A stretch of DNA of 64,000 bases from Bradyrhizobium barranii subsp. apii (GTDB lineage: Bacteria; Pseudomonadota; Alphaproteobacteria; Rhizobiales; Xanthobacteraceae). The position numbers were made by a program, and so were the translations under genes. Below are positions 46,083-55,319 of the stretch, one piece after another; position 1 is the first letter of the stretch; every line of letters begins with the position of its first letter. Location: NCBI RefSeq assembly GCF_011516635.5, contig NZ_CP096255.1:9807501-9871500 (forward strand). The letters are read 5' to 3'. Under the pieces are notes generated by a model. The model was not told where the DNA came from, made no database searches, and was given only the letters and a program-made list of their open reading frames with translations.

Positions 46083-48818
46083 ATGACAATGCAACAGCCC
46101 ATCCCCGCGCCAGAACCCGAATCCACGCCCGCACCGCCGGCGGAAGCTGCCGCGCGCGTCACGCCGATGATGGAACAGTACCTTGAGATCAAGGCGGCGC
46201 ATCAGGGCCTGCTGCTGTTCTACCGGATGGGCGACTTCTACGAGCTGTTTTTCGAGGACGCCGAGATCGCCTCGAAGACGCTCGGCATCGTGCTGACCAA
46301 GCGCGGCAAGCATCAGGGCGCCGACATCCCGATGTGCGGCGTGCCGGTCGAGCGTTCCGAGGATTATCTGCATCGCCTGATCAGCGCCGGCCACCGGGTC
46401 GCCGTGTGCGAGCAGACCGAAGATCCCGCCGCCGCCAAGGCGCGCGGCAACAAGAGCGTGGTGCGTCGTGGCGTGGTGCGGCTGGTCACGCCGGGCACGC
46501 TGACCGAGGACACGCTGTTAGACGCGCGCGCCAACAATTATCTGCTGGCGATCGCGCGCGCCCGCGCCTCCGGTGGCGGCGACCGTTTTGGGCTTGCCTG
46601 GATCGACATCTCGACCGCCGAATTCACGGTGATGGAATGCTCTAGCGGTGAGCTCGCCGCGACGCTGGCACGCATCAATCCGAATGAGGCGATCGTCACC
46701 GACGCGCTCTACAATGACGGCGAGCTCGGACAGACCTTGCGCGAGCTGCCGGCGGTGACGCCGCTGACCCGCGACGTCTTCGATGGCGCCACGGAAAAAC
46801 GCCTGTGCGATTATTTCGCCGTCGCGACCATGGACGGGCTGGCGCAACTGACGCGGCTGGAAGCCACTGCCGCCGCCGCCGCCGTCACCTATGTCGACCG
46901 CACCCAGGTCGGCAAGCATCCGCCGCTGTCGCCACCCGCGCGCGAGGCCTCGGGCGCCACCATGGCGATCGATCCGGCCACCCGCGCCAATCTCGAGCTG
47001 ACGCGAACGCTCGCGGGTGAACGGCGCGGCTCGCTGCTCGGTGCCATCGACTGCACGGTGACCTCGGCCGGCTCGCGCCTGCTGGCGCAGCGGCTGGCCG
47101 CGCCGCTGACGGACGCGCCCGCAATCGCGCGGCGGCTCGATGCCGTCAGCGCCTTCGTTGCAGACTCCGCTGCGCGTGAAGACATCCGCAGCATCCTGCG
47201 CGGCGCGCCCGACATGTCGCGCGCACTGGCCCGTCTCTCGGTCGGCCGCGGCGGCCCGCGCGATCTTGCAGGCCTGCGCGACGGTATCATCGCCGCCGAC
47301 CAGGTGCTGACGCGGCTTGGCGAGCTCGACCAGCCGCCGCAGGAGATCGCGGTGGTGATGGCGGCCCTGCAGCGTCCGTCGCGCGAGCTCGCATCCGAAT
47401 TTGCCAGCGCGCTGGACGAGCAGCTGCCGCTGATCAAGCGCGACGGCGGCTTCGTGCGTCAGGGCTACGAGCCCGCGCTCGACGAAACGCGAAGCCTGCG
47501 TGACGCCTCGCGCCTGGTGGTGGCCTCGATGCAGGCGCGCTACGCCGATCATACCGGCGTGAAGGGCCTCAAGATCCGGCACAACAACGTGCTCGGCTAT
47601 TTCGTCGAGGTCACCGCGCAGCACGGCGACAAGCTGATGTCGGCGCCGCTGAATGCGACCTTCATCCATCGCCAGACGCTGGCCGGACAGGTGCGCTTCA
47701 CCACCTCGGAGCTCGGCGAGATCGAGGCCAAGATCGCCAATGCCGGCGACCGCGCGCTCGGACTCGAGCTCGAGATCTTCGAGCGGCTGGCCGCGAAGGC
47801 GCTTGATATCAGCGACGATCTGCGCGCCGCCGCCCATGCCTTCGCGCTGCTCGACGTCGCGACCTCGCTGGCCAAGCTCGCGGTCGACGACAATTATGTG
47901 CGGCCGGACGTGGATGACTCCCTCGGCTTTGCGATCGAGGCGGGCCGCCATCCCGTCGTGGAACAGGCGCTCAAGCGCAATGGCGAGCCATTCATTGCCA
48001 ATGCCTGCGATCTCTCGCCAACACCGGCGCAAAAATCCGGCCAGCTGTGGCTGCTCACCGGTCCCAACATGGCCGGTAAATCGACCTTCCTGCGCCAGAA
48101 CGCGCTGATCGCGCTGCTGGCGCAGATCGGCAGCTTCGTGCCGGCCACGCGCGCGCGGATCGGCATCATCGACCGCCTGTTCTCGCGCGTCGGCGCCGCC
48201 GACGACCTCGCGCGCGGCCGCTCCACCTTCATGGTGGAGATGGTCGAGACGGCTGCGATCCTGAACCAGGCCGGCGAGCGCGCGCTCGTGATCCTCGACG
48301 AGATTGGCCGCGGCACCGCGACGTTCGACGGTCTCTCCATCGCCTGGGCCGCGATCGAGCATCTGCACGAGAGCAACCGCTGCCGCACGCTGTTCGCCAC
48401 GCACTATCACGAGCTGACCGCGCTCTCGGCAAAACTGCCGCGCATGTTCAACGCGACGGTGCGGGTGAAGGAATGGCAGGGCAATGTCGTGTTCCTGCAC
48501 GAGGTGCTGCCGGGCTCGGCCGACCGCTCCTACGGCATCCAGGTCGCCAAGCTCGCAGGCCTGCCGCCGGCCGTGATCACGCGCGCCAAATCGGTGCTGG
48601 CGAAGTTGGAGGCGCAAGACCGCGGCCAGACCGCACGTGCGCTGGCCGACGATCTGCCGCTGTTCGCGGTGCCCTCGCGCGCCGCCGCCGAAGCCGCACC
48701 GCCGACCGAGGCCGAGCTATTGATCGACGCCGTGAAGGCCCTCCACCCGGACGAGATGTCCCCGCGCGAGGCGCTGGATGCGCTCTATGCGTTGAAGGCC
48801 AAGCTGCCGAAGCAGTGA
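46083..48818 (+). CDS. mutS: DNA mismatch repair ATPase MutS
   Basis: A 911-residue mismatch-recognition protein. The N-terminal mismatch-reading motif GDFYELF (Phe-X-Glu) is near residue 50, the clamp and lever regions follow, and the ATPase has Walker A GPNMAGKSTFLRQ near 660, Walker B/signature DEIGRGTATFDG near 740, and THYHEL. Start at the ATG 46083 or the nearby ATG two codons later. The C-terminal extension includes the HPDEMSPREALDALY dimerisation segment. Complete gene. Confidence 0.97.
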   Translation: MTMQQPIPAPEPESTPAPPAEAAARVTPMMEQYLEIKAAHQGLLLFYRMGDFYELFFEDAEIASKTLGIVLTKRGKHQGADIPMCGVPVERSEDYLHRLISAGHRVAVCEQTEDPAAAKARGNKSVVRRGVVRLVTPGTLTEDTLLDARANNYLLAIARARASGGGDRFGLAWIDISTAEFTVMECSSGELAATLARINPNEAIVTDALYNDGELGQTLRELPAVTPLTRDVFDGATEKRLCDYFAVATMDGLAQLTRLEATAAAAAVTYVDRTQVGKHPPLSPPAREASGATMAIDPATRANLELTRTLAGERRGSLLGAIDCTVTSAGSRLLAQRLAAPLTDAPAIARRLDAVSAFVADSAAREDIRSILRGAPDMSRALARLSVGRGGPRDLAGLRDGIIAADQVLTRLGELDQPPQEIAVVMAALQRPSRELASEFASALDEQLPLIKRDGGFVRQGYEPALDETRSLRDASRLVVASMQARYADHTGVKGLKIRHNNVLGYFVEVTAQHGDKLMSAPLNATFIHRQTLAGQVRFTTSELGEIEAKIANAGDRALGLELEIFERLAAKALDISDDLRAAAHAFALLDVATSLAKLAVDDNYVRPDVDDSLGFAIEAGRHPVVEQALKRNGEPFIANACDLSPTPAQKSGQLWLLTGPNMAGKSTFLRQNALIALLAQIGSFVPATRARIGIIDRLFSRVGAADDLARGRSTFMVEMVETAAILNQAGERALVILDEIGRGTATFDGLSIAWAAIEHLHESNRCRTLFATHYHELTALSAKLPRMFNATVRVKEWQGNVVFLHEVLPGSADRSYGIQVAKLAGLPPAVITRAKSVLAKLEAQDRGQTARALADDLPLFAVPSRAAAEAAPPTEAELLIDAVKALHPDEMSPREALDALYALKAKLPKQ

Positions 48819-48826
48819 CGATGCCG

Positions 48827-48926
48827 TAGAGTGGGCAAAGCGCAGCGTGCCCACCATTCAACGACCAATTCGCGGGAAGATGGTGGGCACGGCGCGCGAA
48901 GAGCGCGCCTTTGCCCACCCTACGAC
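48827..48926. repeat. Inverted repeat with GTAGAGTGGGCAAAG arms
   Basis: GTAGAGTGGGCAAAGCGC ... GCGCCTTTGCCCACCCTAC form the outer arms and GTGCCCACCATT / ATGGTGGGCAC the inner arms. Lies between the convergent mutS and chemoreceptor genes. Confidence 0.8.
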
Positions 48927-48941
48927 CTCTGCGCGCTTGGC

Positions 48942-50618
48942 TTACGCCCTTGCCGCCATCGCGGCGGCTTCCGCGGCGGCGCGCTGCATGCTGGTCGACA
49001 TCTCGTTCGTGACCGTGCTCTGCTCCTCGACGGCGGCGGCTGTCGAGGTGACGTATTCGCTGACGTTGTTGATGGCCTGCTTGATCGAGCCGAGCGCGCT
49101 GACGACGTCGCCGGAGATGCCGTTGAGGCTGCCGATCTCCTGGCCGATCTTGTCGGTCGCCTGTCTCGCCTGATTGGCGAGGCTCTTCACCTCGGAAGCG
49201 ACCACCGCGAAGCCGCGGCCAGCCTCGCCGGCGCGCGCCGATTCGATCGTGGCGTTGAGCGCGAGCAGGTTGATCTGACTGGTAATGCTGTTGATCATCT
49301 CGATGATACCGCTCATCGCCTTCGCCGCCTCGGTCAGCCGCTGCGCCTGCGCGTCGGCAGAGGCAACCTGCTCCACCGCGCTCATCGCGGTCTCGCGTGA
49401 CTTGGTCATCGCTTCGGAGATCTCGCGCACCGACGCGTTCAGCTCCTCCGAGCCTGCGGCGACCGATTCCATCATGCCGCGGACGCGCTCATTGCCCATG
49501 CGGACCAGCACCTGCCGCGTGGTGTCAGTGGCGTATTTCACGACCTTGAACGGCTTGCCGTTGAGATCGAGGATCGGGTTGTAGGAGGCCTGGATGTAGA
49601 CCTCCTTGCCGCCCTTGCCGATGCGCTTGTATTCAGCCGCCTGGTACTGGCCGCGATTGAGCGTTGCCCAGAACTCGCGATAGGCAGCGCCGTCGCGCTC
49701 CGACGGCTCGACGAACATGCTGTGATGCTTGCCCTTGATCTCGGCCAGCGAATAGCCGAGCGTGCCGAGAAAATTGGCATTGGCGGTGATGATCGTGCCG
49801 TCCATGTTGAATTCGATCACGGCCTGCGCCTTGTCGATCGCCGATATCTGACCAGCGAGGTCGGCGTTCTTCAGCTTCTCCGCGGTGACGTCGGTCGCAA
49901 ATTTGGCAACGCCGAACGGCTTGCCGTTCTCGTCGAGCAGCGGGTTATAAGAGGCGAGGATCCAGACCTCGCGGCCGCCCTTGCCGATACGCTTGTATTC
50001 GCCCGCCTGGTATTCACCGCGGTTGAGCCTGGCCCAGAATTCGCGATAGGCCGCGCTGTCGCGCTCAGCGGGGGCTACGAACAGGCTGTGATGCTTGCCC
50101 TCGATCTCGGCCAGCGAATAGCCGAGCGCCTGGCAGAAATTCTGGTTCGCAGTCACGATAGTGCCGTCGAGCTTGAACTCGATGACGGCCTGGGCGCGGC
50201 CGATGGCGGACACCTTGGAGGCTTCCGTCATGGCATTGATCTTCTTCGCGGTGATATCGGTCGCGATCTTCACGACCTTGACTGGCTTGCCGTCGCCGTC
50301 AAGCACGGGATTATACGACGCCTCGATCCAGATCTCGCGACCGCCCTTTGCAATCCGCTTGAACTCCGCGGCCTGGAACTCGCCGCTCTTCAACGCGGAC
50401 CAGAACGCCTTGTACGCCGCGCCGCCTCGCTGATCGGCGGGCACGAACATGGAGTGATGCTTTCCCTTGATCTCCTCCAGCCCATAGCCCAGGGCCTTCA
50501 GGAAATTCTCGTTCGCGGTGAGGATGGTGCCATCCAGTGCAAATTCGATCGTCGCCTGCGAACGGCCGATGGCGTCGAGCTGTGCCTGGGCATTTCCATG
50601 GGGATTACGACCAAACAT
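48942..50618 (-). CDS. Soluble methyl-accepting chemotaxis protein with three PAS domains
   Basis: A 558-residue cytoplasmic chemoreceptor. Three consecutive PAS-PAC units (about 8-130, 130-250 and 250-370) each contain the pattern ALGYSLAEIKGKHHSMFV and EFW..L..GEYQ..EYKRIGKGG, so they are internal duplications. The C-terminal signalling domain has MTKSRETAMSAVEQV and the tip region INLLALNATIESARAGEAGRGF. No membrane helices. The BdlA-like layout suggests redox or energy taxis, possibly haem or flavin based. The start ATG 50618 has GGAG nine bases upstream. Confidence 0.9.
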   Translation of the reverse strand: MFGRNPHGNAQAQLDAIGRSQATIEFALDGTILTANENFLKALGYGLEEIKGKHHSMFVPADQRGGAAYKAFWSALKSGEFQAAEFKRIAKGGREIWIEASYNPVLDGDGKPVKVVKIATDITAKKINAMTEASKVSAIGRAQAVIEFKLDGTIVTANQNFCQALGYSLAEIEGKHHSLFVAPAERDSAAYREFWARLNRGEYQAGEYKRIGKGGREVWILASYNPLLDENGKPFGVAKFATDVTAEKLKNADLAGQISAIDKAQAVIEFNMDGTIITANANFLGTLGYSLAEIKGKHHSMFVEPSERDGAAYREFWATLNRGQYQAAEYKRIGKGGKEVYIQASYNPILDLNGKPFKVVKYATDTTRQVLVRMGNERVRGMMESVAAGSEELNASVREISEAMTKSRETAMSAVEQVASADAQAQRLTEAAKAMSGIIEMINSITSQINLLALNATIESARAGEAGRGFAVVASEVKSLANQARQATDKIGQEIGSLNGISGDVVSALGSIKQAINNVSEYVTSTAAAVEEQSTVTNEMSTSMQRAAAEAAAMAARA

Positions 50619-51055
50619 CAAAACATCTCCAGAATGGATCGCATGGTGCCGCAGCGCAACGCGCCTCAAAGACAGGCGAGCGGACGCCCTCGGACAGACC
50701 GAGCGTTGGAATATGACTAGCTGTGAACTATGTGGGTCCGTTCACGCGTACAGAGAACCCGCCTTGATGCCCATGTCCGCCCAAACGCGGAAACGACAAC
50801 CGACGAGTAGCTTTACGGGGAATGCACCAAATTTAGATTAATGCACCTATCGGAATCGGGCAGCCCATCTCCGAAGAAATACGGAGTGATGGAACCGAAA
50901 ATGGCCGGCGGAAGAAACGGCCGAAACGCGAATTAGCAACGATCGAATCGATACTTAGCGACGTCGCGACATGAACGGATCGCGGCCCCGCGCGCGCTTT
51001 TCCGCGCGTACCGTCCAGGATGCTGACCCATTAACGCAACGCCTTCCGGCGGCCG
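50619..51055. other. Gene-free region between the chemoreceptor and the GrlR-like gene
   Basis: 437 bases upstream of the leftward chemoreceptor and downstream of the leftward GrlR-like gene. The middle part (50800-50960) is more AT-rich and probably holds the chemoreceptor promoter. No credible ORF or RNA was recognised. Confidence 0.45.
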
Positions 51056-51769
51056 TCAGCGGCTTGCCCTGGCAAACGGCTCGATCAGCTTCAAGGTGGC
51101 GGCGAGGCGGATGCTGCGCTTGCCGGCGAGCGCGATCGCTTCCATGTCGGCGCCCTTGTCATCGCAGTGGCCGGAGAAGCCGATGCCCACCTCATAGCCA
51201 CCGAACAAGGGATGCTCGCTCTTTGCCAGCGTGTGTTCCTGATTGACGAATTCACCTTTCCAGCGACCGTTCGCCGAAGAATAGGCGCCGAGATAATAGA
51301 AGAAGGCATCGCCGCCGAGGATGCGGCCGTCGCGCAGCAACATCACGCCGGTATGGCCACCGGTAATTCCATCCAGCATCCGGATGTCGATCGAATAGAG
51401 TCCGCTGACGATGCCGCCCTCGCCGACCGCACCGGGCGGGGGAACGTCATCGTCGCCGAGCGGCGTCATCACGGCGCGAAACACCGAGGCGTCCTCGACC
51501 ACTTCTCCCTCGAAGCGGTAGAGCTTGCCCTGCGGTCGACCGCGAATACTGATTGTGACGGCGTCGGAACTGACCAGCGACCTGTGCTGCGGCGACCGGC
51601 TGTGGCGCTTCGTCCGGAGCCTGGCGACGATTTCGCCGTCCACAATCTCGTAGGTGCCGAAGTGGGCGAAGGCCGTATTGCCGCCAAGCATTTTCCCGGC
51701 ATGGGCGTACAGCACGCTGCGGCCGGAGCCGTCGTTGATATCGTATTCGACCTTGTACAATCCCTCCAC
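51056..51769 (-). CDS. GrlR-like two-repeat protein
   Basis: A 237-residue protein with two homologous halves. Each has the pattern GLYxVxxxxxDGxxG ... VLLxxGxxLGGxxxFxxxGxY (GLYKVEYDINDGSG; GLYSIDIRMLDG), typical of the lipocalin-like GrlR family. In enteropathogens GrlR inhibits the regulator GrlA; in rhizobia the role is unknown. No GrlA-like partner is in the window, so calling it a regulator is inference. Cytoplasmic, no signal peptide. Confidence 0.68.
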   Translation of the reverse strand: MEGLYKVEYDINDGSGRSVLYAHAGKMLGGNTAFAHFGTYEIVDGEIVARLRTKRHSRSPQHRSLVSSDAVTISIRGRPQGKLYRFEGEVVEDASVFRAVMTPLGDDDVPPPGAVGEGGIVSGLYSIDIRMLDGITGGHTGVMLLRDGRILGGDAFFYYLGAYSSANGRWKGEFVNQEHTLAKSEHPLFGGYEVGIGFSGHCDDKGADMEAIALAGKRSIRLAATLKLIEPFARASR

Positions 51770-51873
51770 CGCACGCCCCGATCTTGCTCTGTTGCCAGTT
51801 TAGCGGGTCTGCCAGCCCGGGTAACTAACTATCCTGACGCAGGGTTGAGGTCCCAAGCGTAGCGTATCTCGCC

Positions 51874-52689
51874 TTACGAAGCGCGGCGCGGCTGATGCAT
51901 CGGCCTCTTCCGTCGTCCCATCCACCACAGCGTCAGGTTCCAGCCGATGCAGGTGGCGAGTGCGCAACTCAAGCCGATCGCCGAGCCGAACTGCGTGACG
52001 GCGACGTGCAGCACCGCAATTGCCAGACCGAAGCCGAGCAGGCCCCAGGCGGAGTTGGCGAGCACGGCGGCGGTCGGCGGGCCGCCGATGCGCGGATGCA
52101 GGATCACCATCATGCTGGTGAACACGATCGGGTAGAGCGCGATGACGCCGCTTACCCGCGGGCCGACCCAGCCCGAGGTCGAGACCACGATCGCAACCAG
52201 CGTCGCGACCAGCGAGGCGCGGAATGGACTGTCGTACCAGCGACGCGTCACCAGCGGCATCTTCACATGGCGGTACCTTGCGAGCAGCGGAATGCAGATG
52301 CCGAAGGCGACCAGGTTGACGGCGAGCCCGGCGGTCAAAGTCCAGTCGAACAGGCGGATGATGGAGGCCAGCACGATCCACACCGCGACCGCGCTGCCGG
52401 CGCTCACCAGCAGATTGTTCCGCTGCGCCAGCACGACATAGGTGAGCCCAAGGACGATCGTCGCGGCGTTGACCGGAAGGCTCGACAGCGCGCCTTGCGC
52501 GATGAAGGCGGCGTCATGGTCGAGCGCGAGGAAGACGTAGGAAGGACCGGCCGAGATCGGCAAGGTCGCCACCAGTCCGCCGATCACCGGACCGGTGCGC
52601 TCGGCAATGAACGACGCGGACACGACGAACGCCGCGGCGATCGCCATGCGCAGGACGAGGAAGATGATGAAGTGGAGCTCGGGGGGCAT
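51874..52689 (-). CDS. Inner-membrane protein of unknown function
   Basis: A 271-residue protein with about seven to eight hydrophobic segments (near 8-28, 35-55, 60-85, 95-115, 118-138, 155-180, 185-200, 220-250). The N-terminal ERTGPVIGGLVATLPISAG pattern suggests a small transporter-like family, but I do not recognise it. The C-terminus is short and basic. The start ATG is close to a repeat element and is the only good candidate. Confidence 0.7.
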   Translation of the reverse strand: MPPELHFIIFLVLRMAIAAAFVVSASFIAERTGPVIGGLVATLPISAGPSYVFLALDHDAAFIAQGALSSLPVNAATIVLGLTYVVLAQRNNLLVSAGSAVAVWIVLASIIRLFDWTLTAGLAVNLVAFGICIPLLARYRHVKMPLVTRRWYDSPFRASLVATLVAIVVSTSGWVGPRVSGVIALYPIVFTSMMVILHPRIGGPPTAAVLANSAWGLLGFGLAIAVLHVAVTQFGSAIGLSCALATCIGWNLTLWWMGRRKRPMHQPRRAS

Positions 52690-52698
52690 TTTTTGCTT

Positions 52699-52890
52699 CT
52701 TACCCTGCCCTGGCAGGGGTCCGAGACGAGCGAAGCTCGCTCGTGGGTCGGCTCATCTGGAGCGTAGCGAAATATGAGACGGGGTGGGGTGACAGTCTCT
52801 CGACGGATACGGTGCCCGAGTGGAGAGATCACCCCACCCCGCTCGCGCTACGCGCGATCGACCATCCCCCTCAAGGGGAGGGGCAGGAAG
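52699..52890. repeat. Second copy of the long inverted repeat seen at 7286-7450
   Basis: Shares GGGGTGGGGTGACAGTCTCTC, GGTGCCCGAGTGGAGAGATC and CACCCCACCCCGCTCGCGC segments with the first copy. Outer arms TTACCCTGCCCTGGCAGGGG and CCCCTCAAGGGGAGGGGC are less perfect. Ends exactly at the OsmC stop codon. Confidence 0.75.
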
Positions 52891-53400
52891 TCACATCCGC
52901 TGCATCGACACCGAAACCTTCGGGCCGCTCTTGATGGTCTGGTAGACCACGCAATAGCGCTCGGTGAGTTTGAGCAGGAGATCGAGCTTGTCCTGCGGCG
53001 CGTCGGTGTCGACCTCGAAGCGCAGGCGGATCTCGGCGAAGCCGACCGGGGTCTCCTTGTCGACGCCGAGCGTGCCGCGGAAATCGAGATCGCCCTCGGC
53101 ATAGACGTTGCCGGTCTTCAGCGGGATCTCGATGGCGGTCGCAACCGATTTCAGCGTGACGCCGGCGCAGGCGACCAAGGCTTCCAGCAGCATGTCGCCG
53201 GAGCAGAGCTCGAGGCCGGAGCCGCCGGTGGCCGGATGCAGGCCCGCCATCGCGATGGCGCGGCCGGTCTCGACCTTGCAGGCGATGCCTTCGCTGTCGG
53301 TCGAGCCCTTGGCCTTCAGCGTGATCATCGCGGTCTTGGGATCGGTCTTGTAGCGTTCCTTGATCGGGGCCTGCATCTGGCGCAGTGCTGCGGCGTCCAT
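52891..53400 (-). CDS. OsmC-family peroxide-reductase-like protein
   Basis: A 169-residue OsmC/Ohr-fold protein. The catalytic cysteines of the family appear as LCSGDMLLEALVACAGVTL (second Cys near 82) with a partner in GLELCSG near 66. OsmC-type proteins reduce organic hydroperoxides. Whether this one is a classical Ohr or a divergent member cannot be told from sequence. Not obviously in an operon. Confidence 0.8.
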   Translation of the reverse strand: MDAAALRQMQAPIKERYKTDPKTAMITLKAKGSTDSEGIACKVETGRAIAMAGLHPATGGSGLELCSGDMLLEALVACAGVTLKSVATAIEIPLKTGNVYAEGDLDFRGTLGVDKETPVGFAEIRLRFEVDTDAPQDKLDLLLKLTERYCVVYQTIKSGPKVSVSMQRM

Positions 53401-53454
53401 CTTGTTCTCTCCCGGAAAAATCGTCCTTCGATGTACCGGCTCAGAGAGAAAATG

Positions 53455-54240
53455 TCACCACCACATGGCCTGACCGGGACCCTGGGTTGCGTCACGGTCG
53501 GGCACGTTGCGGTCCAGCGAACGGTCGAGTGACGTCAGCACACTTCGCTTGAAATTCTCGAACAGCGGCGAATTGCGGTCGCGCGGCCGGCCCAGATTGA
53601 TCTCGATCTGGTCGAACAGCCGGCCCGGCCGCGGCCGCATCACCAAAACGCGATCAGCCAGCACCACGGCCTCGTCGACGTCATGTGTGACGAGGATCAA
53701 GGTCGGCCGCGTATCGGCCCAGAGGTCGAGCAGATGATCCTGGAGATCCCTGCGGGTGAAGGCGTCGAGCGCCGAGAACGGCTCGTCGAGCAGCAGCACT
53801 TCCGGTTGCGGCACCAGCGCACGCGCGATCGCGACACGCTGCGCCTGCCCGCCCGAGAGCTCACGCGGCCAGGCCTGCGCCTTGTCGGCGAGGCCGACGC
53901 GGGCGAGCGCGCGCGCCACCTTCTCGCTCCGCTCAGTCGCGGGCAGGTCGGCAAGGCCGAAGCCGATATTGTCGGCGACGCTGAGCCAGGGCAGAAGCCG
54001 CGGCTCCTGGAAGATGATGCCGATTTTTGCGTGCGGCGAATTGATCGCCTCGCTGTCGAGCGTCACCGTGCCTGCGCTCGCGCGATCGAGGCCTGCGATG
54101 GCGCGCAAGAGCGTGGACTTGCCGCAGCCGGAGCCGCCGATGATGGCGACGATCTCGCCCTGTTTGATCTCGGCGGAGAAGCGCGCCAGCGCCTGCACGC
54201 CGTTGGGATAGGTCTTGCTGACCCGGTCGAGCGCCAGCAT
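53455..54240 (-). CDS. ssuB: ABC transporter ATPase (sulfonate/nitrate type)
   Basis: A 261-residue ATPase of a TauB/SsuB-like importer. Walker A GGSGCGKSTLL near residues 35-45, Q-loop, signature LSGGQAQRVAIAR near 127, Walker B LLLDEPFSALD near 148, and switch THDVDEAV. Last gene of the leftward ssuA-ssuC-ssuB set, four bases after the permease. Substrate assignment is by family resemblance. Confidence 0.88.
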   Translation of the reverse strand: MLALDRVSKTYPNGVQALARFSAEIKQGEIVAIIGGSGCGKSTLLRAIAGLDRASAGTVTLDSEAINSPHAKIGIIFQEPRLLPWLSVADNIGFGLADLPATERSEKVARALARVGLADKAQAWPRELSGGQAQRVAIARALVPQPEVLLLDEPFSALDAFTRRDLQDHLLDLWADTRPTLILVTHDVDEAVVLADRVLVMRPRPGRLFDQIEINLGRPRDRNSPLFENFKRSVLTSLDRSLDRNVPDRDATQGPGQAMWW

Positions 54241-54244
54241 CGTG

Positions 54245-55090
54245 TTACGTTCCCTTCGCGCGCCCGAAGGCGTCCTGCCAGCGCAGGAACGGCGCGGCTG
54301 CGACCTCGATCAGCCAGTCGGTGAGCTTGCCGAGGATGGCGAAGATGACGATCGCGGCCAAAATCTGCGCGGGCTTGCCGAGCTGCTGGCCGTCGAGCAG
54401 GAGATAGCCGAGGCCTTCCGAGGCGCCGATCAGCTCGGCCGCCACCACGAACATCCAGCCAAGCCCGAGGCCGACACGCAACGACACCACATAGGCCGGC
54501 AGCACGGCAGGCAGCAGGATGCGGCGGATCATGGCGAACCCGGAGAGGCGGAAGGTGCGACCAACCTCGACGATCTTGCGATCGACGGAAAGGATCGCGC
54601 CCATCACGCCGAGATAGACCGGGAAGAACACGCCGACCGCGATCAGCGCGATCTTGGAGGTCTCGAAGATGCCGAGCCAGAGGATGAATAACGGCACCCA
54701 GGCCAGCGAAGGGATCGCACGCAGCGCCTGCACGGTCGGATCGAGCAGCCGCCGCGCCAGCGACCAATAGCCGGAGATGGCACCGAGCACGGTGCCCGCG
54801 ATCACGCCGAAGGCGAAGCCGAGACCGACCCGCCATAGCGTCGCGGCGATGTGGCGGACCAGCTCTCCGGAGCGGGCGAGCTCGGCGATGGTCGCAAAGA
54901 CGCGCGAGGGCGGCGGCACCAGACGGCCGTTGGACCAGCCGGACCAGACCACCAGCTCCCAGCCGAGCGCGAGGATGAGCGGCAGCAAGATTCCAAGCAA
55001 CGGCCGCGCATAACGCGACAGCCGCGAGGGCGCGGCGGCGCTCTCGGCCGGTTCCGATGTCTGTTGCAGGACTGGCGCGTCGGTGATCAT
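54245..55090 (-). CDS. ssuC: ABC transporter permease (sulfonate/nitrate type)
   Basis: A 281-residue inner-membrane permease with about six helices and the EAA-like motif LSGFAMIRRILLPAVLP near residue 180. The N-terminal 25 residues are polar and Ala/Pro-rich. Directly upstream of the ATPase. A palindromic repeat of about 140 bases separates it from the binding-protein gene. Confidence 0.88.
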   Translation of the reverse strand: MITDAPVLQQTSEPAESAAAPSRLSRYARPLLGILLPLILALGWELVVWSGWSNGRLVPPPSRVFATIAELARSGELVRHIAATLWRVGLGFAFGVIAGTVLGAISGYWSLARRLLDPTVQALRAIPSLAWVPLFILWLGIFETSKIALIAVGVFFPVYLGVMGAILSVDRKIVEVGRTFRLSGFAMIRRILLPAVLPAYVVSLRVGLGLGWMFVVAAELIGASEGLGYLLLDGQQLGKPAQILAAIVIFAILGKLTDWLIEVAAAPFLRWQDAFGRAKGT

Positions 55091-55149
55091 GGCCGGTAGG
55101 GAGCGCGTCTGGCGAGGGAATGCAACACTACTCTTGCCGCGCTTTCTTG

Positions 55150-55287
55150 CGTCGTCCCCGCGAAGGCGGGGGACCCATAGCCACAGGCAGACATGGCTAC
55201 GGGGACTCGGAGTGACCGCCTTCGCGTCAAACTACTCCCTGGGCTTATGGGTCCCCGGCTCGCTTCGCGCCCCGGGACGACAGCGGA
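55150..55287. repeat. Two-armed repeat with CGTCCCCGCGAAGG arms
   Basis: Same family as 4153-4300 and 5015-5157: outer arms GTCGTCCCCGCG and CGGGACGACAGCGG, inner CCCATAGCCACAGG and a matching TTATGGGTCC. Sits inside the ssu operon between ssuA and ssuC. Confidence 0.75.
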
Positions 55288-55319
55288 GTTTGTTGCGCGC
55301 ACCTGCCTCTTGCGCAGAA

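Noticed and set aside
46518..48617. 699-codon minus-strand ORF inside mutS
   Set aside because: Antisense shadow of mutS with no recognisable domain.
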